Below, piece by piece: positions 28,801-40,800 of a DNA stretch of 64,000 nucleotides. Every line of letters starts with the position of its first letter. Within the stretch, counting starts at the first letter, position 1. The stretch is taken from contig ML679961.1 in the NCBI GenBank assembly GCA_007922225.1, forward strand, positions 10,861,762-10,925,761, in the 5' to 3' direction. Origin of the DNA: Emydura subglobosa. Taxonomy: Eukaryota > Chordata > Testudines > Chelidae. The notes beneath the pieces are model-generated. The model was not told the origin of the DNA and searched no databases. It saw nothing but the letters and a program-made list of their open reading frames with translations. The translations under genes and the position numbers were made by a program.

Positions 28801-31800
28801 TTAGATGATTGATACTCACATCCCAGACTAGCATCCAAAATTTGAATTTATAAGAACATAAGAATGGCCGTACTGGGTCAGACCAATGGTCCATCTAGCC
28901 CAATATCCTGTCTTCTGATAGTGGTCAGTGCCAGGTGACTCGGAGGGAATTAACCAAACAGAACAATTTTGCGTGATCCATGCCCTGTTGTCCAATCCCA
29001 CCTTCTGGCAGTCAGAGCTCCAGGAACACCTAGAGCACGGTGGGATTGCATCCCTGAACATCTTGGCTAACAGCCGTTGATGGACCTATCTATCCATTAA
29101 CTTACCTAATTCTTTTTTAACCTAGTTATGCTTTTGGCCTTCACAGCGTCCCATGGCAAGGAGTTCCACACATTGACTGAAAGATAACCATAACTTTTGT
29201 TCTGCATGTTCCTTAGCAGCTCAATAGCAGTGGTCACTCTTATTCATCACTATTTTAATTCTTACATAATTATGCTCCAAATACTTGACATGGCTGGCTG
29301 ACTATTGGCACCTGGCCATTGCACTCACTTCACTGTGGAACCACACAAGTTCTCATGCACTCTAGAAAGCAGGGCAGGGTTTGCTACTCAATGGTGCTTC
29401 ACTTCACTGTAAATGAGTTTCACTCTAGTACACAGCCATTACCAACTACAGTTTAAGTACTGCATTTAAAAGATATTATTTTCCTCCCCTTTCTTCTCTC
29501 CCCTAGCAGGTGGTTGTCAACAACTCCCAGGAGAGTGGGAAAGAATTCCTAGCTCTTGATCTTGTTGCAGGAGCTCCCAGCAAGGAATGGAGAGGAGCTG
29601 GTCTTGCTAAAGCTGATCACACTGAGATTGTACATATGGCCTTCAAGAGAACTCCTGCAGTTGCCAGTACCTCCTGTAGGGGTTGAAGAACCCAGCAATC
29701 TCTGTAGTAAAAAGACCTCTTTTACAGATAAGCCCCACCCTTTTTTTGGGGGGGGGGGAGCACGCAGGGGTCCTGTTTACAGAGATGTGAAGGAAAACAT
29801 TTTTTTCAAATTACGGTCCAACTATATTGAGAATTTTTGTATAGGATAAAACATTTTTCAATCTCTTTTATAATTTAACACCAACTATACACCTTAGTTC
29901 TTACCTGGTTGCTTTTCTGCAGCTCTTGTACTTTCTTGGCAAATTCCTTGGCTTCTTTCTGGCAATGCTGTTCTAGCTTCTCCACCTTTCTTTGAATCCT
30001 TTCATCCATTACCTGTAGTTCTTGGATATGATTTACAAATTCTTCTAATAATCTGATTTAAAAAATGATGATTTGGTAAAGCAGATTTTAGTATGAAAAG
30101 GTTTATCTTACTACAGTAAAATCGTATTAAAGACGTATATCCTTAGGCACCGGGCCTAAAAAACCCACTCTCCTGCAGGAAGTGGAAAGCTTTCTTTGGC
30201 TAGTGATTGAACCTAAGGTATCAATCGCTGTAGAATTTAAGGTTCTGATTTTTAAATGTTACGTTTATAGCTTTGTAGCAGTGCAAGCCTCTTTCTCTCT
30301 CTCTTATATACATATTTATTTATTTTCCAAGTTGCCATTTAAATAGGCACATTATATTACAATATATATTTACCGGGCACTTACTAGCTCAAGGACCGGT
30401 CTCCATTAGGGATTTTTACACCAGTGTAGTTACACCCGTGCAAACATGCTTAATGAAGACAAACCTTAAGCCTTCTCGTCAAGGTGAAAAATACTTGTGC
30501 CACCACATCCCCTGCAATTTAAGGAATAAAACAATAAATATGTACCGTATTTAATAGTAACATTGTAAATCAACTTCCTATTTAATAGATTTTTTAAAAA
30601 ACAACTTATGTCTCTCTCTCATCTTGCTTTTATTAAAACTTCCTTCCCTTTCTGGCTTTACCCCACTTTCTTTTTCTTCCTATAAGAAAGCATCCTGAAT
30701 ATTTCTTGTGTTGCCTTCTGCATCTATAATTTCTCGTTTTCTTCCACCACATATTTCGTTCTTTCCCTACACTGTTTTCACTAACCCCTTCCCTAGACTT
30801 TCTTTCTATCCTTTCTTCTCCTACTCTCCCCTCAGAGTCGCTCACAATACTGTATTTTTTCTTTTAGCCTATCCCACTCTTCTCTTTAACCAATTTACAT
30901 CCCAACACCCCTAGCCCCATGGACACACTGGGGCATGAAAATGTTACTCAATACCTAGCAGCCACAGAACTAACCCTAATAATAAAGGACACATGAAAGA
31001 TGGGGGGAGGGGAAGGAGGAGGAGGACTTTGCACCTGGGGCAATGCTAAAATAGCGAAGGAGAAGATGATGGTATTTCTTCTAGGATGCTGTTCCTAGAG
31101 CCTGTTTGAGGGATCATTTTTTTCCATATTAGCCTCTGATAAGTAAGTGTCCAAAAAATGTGAAGCCCTTCCACCTGATCCAACTACTAGAAGGGAGAAG
31201 GAGCACATCTCTCTGCTCCCCACTTCCATCCCAAAGAGCGGCCAGGCAATTGTGAGAGGAGTGGAGAGTGTTCTCTCTGCTATTCTACCTCTCCTGTGCT
31301 TCCTCCCAGTGACTAGCTCCAGAACCTAGCTCCTCTGAGGCTTATAGCTTTCCCACCAAGCAGCTGCATGAAAACGACCTGATTTTTGTCTATTTCACCA
31401 CAGCTCACAGGGTTCTGAATGTCAGTGTTTACTGCTGCTAAGACTGACCTGCTTCCACTCAGCTGCAGCTTTGCAAAGCTATGAGCAGCAGCAGTATTGG
31501 CATTGTCTCTGCAGATTACTTTAGTTTACACACTCACATTTCAAAAGCCATCTTTGCAACTGCACAGACTAAAAAAATGTGAATTTATTAAAATGTTAGA
31601 TTGTGAAGAAGTTCATGAAACTTGCCCACGAAAGCTTCCTGCTTGCCACGGGCAATATGGTAATGCTGCCACATTATTGTTATTCAGAATCTAAGCTTAT
31701 GGTTATGAAAGTAACCTTTAAAATGTGGCCTGAATGTAAACCACTGACAACTAGTTTAAAAATAATGACTCAGAAGCCTGAACCTCGTCCATTCATTTCC

Positions 31801-34800
31801 ACAGGTGACTTCAGTTCTGAAGTTTAATATTTTAGTGTAAAAAATATGAACTAATTCTAGCAGAAACATCAAGCCAATGTCCTATCCACTAAAAGCAGCT
31901 GTAGTAACATATTTAGGCAGGATACAGTGGAACAAGGAGCTGCTCTTGAGGATTTTTGGAAAAAGAAATAAGGAATTCAACTTCTCATCTCTTAAATTTA
32001 AATTCACAAATTGCCATTTAAATTTAAATTGCCAAAAATGGGAGGCAAAAAGGAAGTGTATCCACTCCCCAATACCAAAAACCTCAGCTGCGCCTTTAGA
32101 TGTCAAAAAAAAGTGCCCAAAACCCCACTGGCTCCATTTTAGCAGCTAAAGTCGCTGGTTTCCCCTGACAGCTTCTACGGTGCACTCACTTTTAACACAA
32201 AAATCAGCTACACATTACAAATTTGGGACAGGGTAAATTAAACAATATCAACAGACTGTATTGAATTGGAATGAAGAGGGGCAATGATGGGGAAAGGGCT
32301 AGGGGAAGCGATGTTGCATAATCCCAGAGCTGCTCGTACATAATACAGGTCTAATGTTCCACATAGGACATGAGGCCTTATGCATTAGCCAGAGGTTGAC
32401 ATAAAGATTAATTCCAGGGACGGCACCATTCTAGGAACCCCCATCCCAACTGCTGCAGCTGTCCAAGTGCTTGGGCTTCTCACTAGGAGGTTATCACTGG
32501 AACTTATTAATGAAGCCTCTAGCTTTGTCTTTCATATCTCTCTCTGGTTAGTATGGATTTGCCTACATATGGAGATATCTAACTCCATGTGCAGACATTC
32601 TTATTGCAGAATAAAAGTATCTTGTTCCTGTTTCGTTAAACTATTATAGATTAAGTTAAATGGGAACAAAGTGCTTTTAATCCAGAATAAGGGTATTCAC
32701 ACATGGAATTATTCAATAACAGCTATAGTGCTTTAAACCCTACCGTAATCCAAATTAATTTAGGCCTAGTCAAGCCCTAAATTTAGCCCTGCTGAGCACT
32801 CCTAAATTGTGACTAAAAAAGGAGGAAGGGCACACCCATCTCCAAAAATACTCATTTGAATACTCCTGCTCTAGTCAGTGATGGCTCTAAGAATAGCACT
32901 GGTGAGACTGAAGTCATAATGAACAGCACTCATTGAAACACGGATACTTTGCAACATATCAGAAAATCAAAACTGCTGAAGCCAAAATGGCCTTCCTTGT
33001 GTTAACCAGTGAATATTTTGTGGAAGATGCTTAGACACCAAAATGATGCTCAATTTTATAAAACCCAGGTATACCGAATATTTTCACTCCCTCTTCTCCC
33101 CCCCAAGGGTATTGCTGCATAGAATTTATACTTAATTGATTTTAGCTGTGTTGTTAACTTTAATCAATATGAAAAAGAAGGCTGACCTCATTGCCCACGG
33201 TCACTCTTCTACCCAGCTCTCCCTCTTGACCAGACAAAATTACCACAGTCAGAGCACCAGGCCACGTAGAAGCCATTCCCTTTTATTTAAAAAGGAATTT
33301 CCCTCCTCATTTCTTACTGCTATATTTTTTCCAATAAAACTGTTCTGAAAGTTCACTAAATATCTGCTTGTGGTCATATATTTTAGCAATTCTCCCAGTT
33401 GGTGATCTTCTTGAATACATGGTGACACTGCATATAGCTCTGTTACAGATGCAAAAAAATATTGTAATTAAAGACTGTTAAAACTAACAAATTATACATT
33501 TTCATTTACCTTTTGGGATCAAAAGCTTCTGCTCCACCTCTGGAACCTCCTCCAGGAGTTCGCCATGCAAGGCGTTCAATATACTCATCTGCCACAAAAG
33601 GCTCCTACCCACAGAATAAAGACTCTTTACAATGTGCCACAGTGGATAATTTAATGAGTTGTCATTTACACATCCTTATGAAAGTGTTTAAACCTTTGTT
33701 GCAATAAAGACCATACACAGTGTTGATAGTGACCATCACTTTTCTTGTTTACATATTTAATCTACAAATTAGCCATTTTCAGAATAGTATGCTGAACATC
33801 TAGTTCAAAGATTGCCAAACTCTGGTCTGTGGACTACTGGTGGTCCACAGAACACTTGCTGATGGTCTACGAAGAGCTAACTGTTAACAGGGTGCTGGCT
33901 CTTTTTGTTTTCAGATGAGACAAAAAGAGCAGATGGAAGGGAAAGATAAAATGAAAAGCAAAAGCAGAGTTCAATTAGTTTTTTCTAAAAGGACAACATA
34001 CTTGGTGTACTTCAAACAGCTAAAATACAAATGTACTAAAATAACTTCCCCATCAAAACAACTGCTGTACTTGCTAGAGACGTTGTGCAACCATGAATGG
34101 GAGGAAAGACTGAAGGGAAAAATAATCTATTAAGATGCAGTCCCCACTATGTAAAACTACAACTTAACTGACTCATTTCTTTTTTCTAAACAGTTAATCT
34201 TATAACAAGTATTGAAAAAAATACACAATTTAATGACACCCACCCTCCTTTAAATCCATATTACTACTCACCATTTCTGTCCTAGTGTTAAATTAGCAGC
34301 CAATTGTTCCCAAATTTTCTGCCAGCATGACCCAGTTTTAATGAAGTCTTTCCTGCCTGGACCCCAGACAGCATGGAGAATGCCACTTTGAAGAGCAATA
34401 TGTCATCCTCCACACACTATGACTGCATGCATCCTACGTGTGAGGTCACAGTGCCTGGAGGATGCCATTTTGCTCTACAAAATGGTGTCATCTGCACACT
34501 GTGACCTCATACGTATGCTGTGTGCGAGATCACGCTGTGCAGGGAATGCCAGTTAGTAGGGCAAAATGGTGTCCTCTCTGCATCGTGACCTTGCACGCAC
34601 TGCATATTCGAGGTCATGCTCTGCAAGCAAAATGATGTCCTCCGCACAGGAGGGATCGCCACGACCCCATCTGCTGAGAGCATGAGGCTCCTGCTGGGGT
34701 CGCGACCCACACTTTGGGAACCGCTGCAATAGTCTCATGAACGCCAAGAGTTCACCATTAACCCTTTATGGGCGCAATGACTACAACAGGATAAGGATCT

Positions 34801-37800
34801 TCCCATATCCCATTTGAACGCTTTTTAATGATGGATAGTACTACAACCAATACTAACAGATCTTGAGATAGTTCACTAAAACTGAGTCAAAACAGAAGTG
34901 GAAGGAAAGTATGATTTTAATGTTTGGTACCTTGAAATAGAAATGTCTGCTTTGGAACGATTAGTTTAGCCAGAAACGACACATTAACGTGGTTTCTGGT
35001 TGCTCAAACTAGCTAAGTTATTTTGGCACTGGTCCAAGACTTTAAGAATAGCAATTCCCAGAATTCAGACCACAGTGCTGCTTAGACCCATCTATTAAGT
35101 AAACAGAAAAGCACCAAATACACATTTTAATGCACTAACACAGACATCACATGTTGAAGTGTGTCATCTGACAGAACACACAAGCTCCTCCCTTCCCGCA
35201 TGGCACCTAAGCGGTGCTGTGAATTAGGAGCCTTAGCCTTCCAATTTTGAGGCCTGGTTTATATGACAAAGTTAAGTTGACCTAAGCCATGTTGTGGCAA
35301 CCAAGTCATGCACATGTCTACACTTAAATGCATCTCTCACTACCATAAGCATCCCCTTGCGGCGATGCAGTAACACCACCTCCCCAAGCAGCACTGAGCC
35401 ATGGTCAATATACTGAGGTTGATGCAGCATGAGCACAGATACTGTGTTATCTATGTTGACCCCAACAGTCCTCCAGAAACTGTCCCACAGTGCCTGACAC
35501 TGACCATTCTGCTTACAACTGTGAACTCCACTGCTCAGGGGTCATGGAGACTGGATGCCTACCCCCACCACTACCCTACCCCATGAAAGCCCCATATATT
35601 TCTGAAATGTCTAGAAATGACTATTAAGCTTGGAGAGCACACCTAGCACTCTTCATTATTGTGTGCAACTGCCCAGTTGACCATGCCAGCTACAGTAGAC
35701 AGGAGATATTGGCACTGCTGGGCCTGTGGGGAGAAGAGGCTTTGCAGGCACAGCTACAGACCAGCTGTAGAAACACGGACGTTCAAAAGCAGATTGCACA
35801 TGAACGTGAAAGAACTGCAGCAGGACTATTGGAAACCAACAGTTCATCCAATGCTGAGCCGCAGACCTCCACTTTTACAAAAAGCTACATGCTATATTTG
35901 GCAAAGACCCCACCACAACCCCACGGACCAACATGGATACCTCCAAGGAGCCTGAATCACAGGCACCTGAAGTGAACAGTGAGGACAAGAGGTAATGGAG
36001 GATTATGGTGGATGAGCAACCTTGGAGTCTAGCTATGTCACGAACCAGAACCTGCTTGAGACTCCACCCGCAGTCCAGTCAATCCCAGTAGTCACAAAAT
36101 TGCACATCCTTTTGCATGACATCCTTGTACATTTTAATCCTTGTGCGTTGTACAAATTATACATCCTTTTGTAATATGAAGATGGCTAATATGTACTGCA
36201 CATAAACACCTTGTAAAGCATCACTGTTCAATTTTTCTCGCTAAACCTAAGCACTTAAACATCAACAAAAAAAAAGTAGTAGCAATACTCAATTATCTGT
36301 TGCTTCTTCTCTTTTGGCAAGAATTAGAATAGCATGAAAATAGAAAAGATCAAACAGCCGTACAATTAAAGAGTATCTACAGCAATCTGATGGCTTAGTT
36401 AGCATTTTACATTTCCTTTCCAGTTACAGTAAATATTATTTTCTGCAAATGTCATTTCTAAGGACCCAATCTGTAAAAGTGGTATCATCAGACGAACTCT
36501 AACAGGCATTTTCTATGCAGCTTTGAACCTCCAATACTAAAGGAATATGTGGGACCCTATCTATATGGCCAAAACAACCAAATTTAATAACAATAGTGGT
36601 TGAACTGGGTAATAATGTGTTTGCTCTGGCCTGGGCAAATGGAATCAAACTGGATCAAACCATGTTAAAATCCAGTTCAGCCATAATCATTGTTGAACTC
36701 TGTTTTGACTGAGACAACAGACCTTCAAGTCCCCTCTGGCACGCCAATTTCCACTAACTCCTGTCCACACCAATGCATATAATCAAGTTGAAAATAGCTC
36801 TCAAACACATCTGCCCAAATGCGATAGGTAAGATATCTTCTCCATCCACATTCAACTCAGTTCCCACCGTACACACATCAGTTTTCAAGCTCAAACATTG
36901 GTAGCACAGTTCCCACAAGGAGCTTATTGGCTAAAAGTTATTTAACAAGCTGTTACAACCTCTCTTACTTGCTTAAGTGGACAGAAAATTAGACAGTATA
37001 CCCATATTAGGGAACAATGTTTCGAACCTAATACCTAGGGTAAGGCCGCATCTACACACTATGATTTCAACATGACTACAACACTGCAATGTAAATATCA
37101 AATTTTGGTACATGGTAGATATCAAATTTTGTCATCTGAAATGGAAACACCACAACATGAAGAAAAACAGAAGCAAAACTTAATAGCGACATTTACTTTC
37201 TGAGCAAACACAAGAAACAAAACACCATCCACAGAGGACTCACCACCTATAACACTCTGACCACTACATACAACTCCAAATATGCTGAACAGCTCTTCAG
37301 GACTTCAGAAAAACTGAAGTACTATCTCCTAACCTCACATACTCCAGAAGTAACTACCTCAAACAGATCATCAGATAATCCCACACACAAGAAGGAGAAA
37401 AAAATCAGGAAACCCACCTGGTGATTATGCAAGAAACCCAAAATGCCTTTCAAAAAAAAACCTGAGGACAACTACAATTCCACAGCCCATAGAACCCCAA
37501 CTCCAGAAGAAACCTAGACACCAGAACCCCCACGTGGACACTACACAACATCCCAATATCATCATTTATCAAGATCATACCTAACAAGAGCTGAATTATC
37601 TTTACTCTCCAAAGAACTGAACATCTGCCCTACCACAGAACCTGATACCATACTCACATGTGGAGAACAAAAAAATTCTTGTGCTGACTCCTCAAAGAAT
37701 TATTTCACAACAACGACAACACCCACAACTACTACTTCCCCACCAACAACCATAATAAAAAAGAATAATCTCACTGCAAACTCCACAGTAGATGAAATCA

Positions 37801-40800
37801 CACATTTGATCATATACTGATTGCTTTAGGGAAAAAAATTGACTGTGAAAACCTTAAACAAACTCACCACAGTCTATCTACCACTGCGAGGACAACTACA
37901 CAGTCCCTGAAATCCAACCACCATGATCAAACAGTGATCAAACCAGAAGAAAACGGGAGAGCCATTGCGGTTCTCAACTGTGATGACTACATTCATGAGA
38001 CCAACCAACAACTCTCTGACATCACCTACTATAAAGAAGTCAAAGAAGACCCCACAACACAATTCACACAGGAACTTAAGGATATCACCAAATCCTTCCC
38101 CAAACAACTCAAAGAGAAACTCTACAATTTCATTTCCCATTAACCTACCCCTGGGACTCTCTACATGCTTCCCAAGATACACAAACAAAGGAACCCAGGC
38201 AGATCCATCTTATCTGATCATGGCACTCTTAGTGACAGAATATCAGGACTCAGAAATCATCCTCATACCATTCACCACACAAATGGCCAGCTTCCTCCAG
38301 GATGCAATGGACTTTTTCCAGAAACTCCACAACATTAACAATTTCACTCAAAACACCATCCTTGCACCATGGACGGCACCTCACTGCACATCAACATCCC
38401 TCATAATGATAGCATTGCTGCCTGTCTCAAATATCTACAAGTTAATGGACAACACTCAAATATCCACTCTAAATACATCATCAAATTCATCCATTTCACC
38501 CTCACCCATAACATTTTATATTCAACAACAAACACTTTGTCCAAACTATAGGAACAGCCCTGGATACTAGGATGGCTCCACAATATGCCAATCTCTTCAT
38601 GGACCACCTTGAAGAACTTGTGGATAAACCACGAAACCAATAATATGCCTGAGATACATCTAAGATAATTTCATCCTCTGGACAGATAACCTAAACTCAT
38701 TCATAGATTTCAACCACAACTTCAACAACAGCCACCCATCAACCAAATTCTCTGTAGAACACACCTGCACCAGCATCAACTTCCTGGCCATCACAATCAA
38801 CTTCAACAATGGAACTCTAGAGACAAATATATAAAAGAAACCCACAAATCATCACACTTACCTTCACAGACCCAGTAACCACCCCAAACACACCAAGAAA
38901 TCCATTATCTAAAGCCAGGCACCACAGAATATGCTCCAAGGAGAAAGTCCAGGACATACATATTAACATACTTAAAACTGCCTTCACTGAACAAGTACAC
39001 TCCAGCAGAGAAGTAGATCGCACCATGGAATGGGCCACCCAAATACACTGAAAGAACCAGCTTCAATATGGGAGAGGGTAGAAGGCAAGAGACTCTGATT
39101 GCACACCCCTAGTTATCACCTATGCCCCGCCCCACAATGCAACCCATAAGAAGTATCATTAAACAGTTACAACCCATACTCAATGGGGACCACATCTTCA
39201 ATGAAATTTTCCCCATCTCCCTCTTCTGGCCTTCAGACAACCCCTCAACCTCATCATCAGAAGCAACCTCCCCACAGACCAGGGCCAACTCAAAGCAGCA
39301 CCAGACCCTGCCAGAACAACAAATGCAACACCTGCAGACTCCACTGCTACGATGATCAATAACAGCCCAACACAGCTGTCAAGATGCCTATCACATGTGG
39401 TGTACCTCATCCAGTGCACTAGATGCATCAATAACAACTATGTGGATGAAACCAGACAATCATTACGCTCTCAAACCAACTCGCACAGAAAAACTATAAA
39501 AGATAAAAACACCTAATCACTTACAGGTAAACACTTTTCACAAAACCATTACTCCATAGCTGATTTCTCAGCCCTCATCCTCAAAGGAAACCTGCACAAT
39601 ATCTTCAAAAGATGAGCCTGGGACCTTAAATTCATAACTTTGCAAGACACTAAGGCTATGTCTACATTACAGCCTATGATGGCAAAACTTAGATCACTCA
39701 AGAGTATGAATATTCCACCCCCACGAGCGACAAATTACACCAGCATAAGCACTCGTGTGCACAGTGCTATGTTGGTGGGAGAGCTTCTCCCGCTGACATA
39801 GCTTCTGCCGCTCACAGAGGTGGGTTTTTTTATACCAACAGAAGAGCTTCTTTCCTGTTGGCATAGATTACAGAATCTTCACCAAACGCACTGCAGCGGC
39901 GCAGCTGTATCAGTACAGCTGCACCACTGAAGCACTGTTCATATATACATGGCCTAAAAATCATGGACCCAATAAAGACACTGGATTTATGGTTTATTAC
40001 AGTCTAAACAGCCCCTTTTTTATCCTATGACTGCAGAGGTGTTAACAGGCCACTTTACCCAATGGTCTCTTACAATATGTGTTAGCTACTTATACTAAAC
40101 AATCTAGTATTTAGCTGTGACACCCGGAGTACCTTTCCTACACCTGAAGAAGAAATCTTTGAGCTGGTCTATACTAAATTTTGTCAACAAAAGTCAGCTT
40201 TTGTCAACAAAACAGTGGAGATGCACACACTGAAATGCTCCTCCCACCGATGTAACTCACCTGTTACGTCAACATAATAAAACCACCTCAATGAGAGGTG
40301 TACCACTTATGTCAGTGTAGATAGGGCAACACAGTGTCAGTATAGACACCGCTTTCCTTACATTGACAGGAATGACAGCCAATTTCACAGCTCATGAAAT
40401 TTACAGGAAAGCCAGCAGCTAGAGCCCAGCTGCCCCCACTCTTCTCGAGAGCTGAGTGCTTTGGAGCCCAGTGAGAAGCCCAAGGCAGCTGTACCCCATT
40501 CCCGGACAGGAGAGAAGCCCATGCCTGATGGGGAGGGGAGAAGCCCTGGGCGGCGTCCCCTGGCTCCCAGCAGGGAATGGGGAGGGCACAGCCTGCCAGG
40601 AGCCCAGAAGCCTGTGGGGCAACCAGGCTTCCAGCAGGGAGCTCCCAAGGAAGCTGAGAGACCCAGCTCTCAGCTCCCCACACTACCCCTCTTAGGTCAG
40701 TGGAAGTGCTCCTGGTGAGGATGCACACTACCGACCCAAAGAGGGTAGTGTGGACATCAGCCACCGCAGTAATTTATGCAGTGGCTGTAAGTCGACTTAT

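Larger units (their letters stand above)
27283..29904 (-). other. EXOC5 intron 3
   Basis: A 2622-bp GT-AG intron. It contains two separate minus-strand CR1 copies (27567-28497 and 28852-29195). The region 29200-29904 shows no recognised feature apart from a G-run near 29748. Confidence 0.9.

Noticed and set aside
37965..38570. 201-codon plus frame that could be taken as a gene
   Set aside because: It overlaps the Penelope-like reverse-transcriptase region in the wrong frame; the retroelement motifs are in other frames.
40312..40764. 150-codon minus frame
   Set aside because: It lies wholly in the GC-rich interior of a nested hAT-type element and has no family resemblance.
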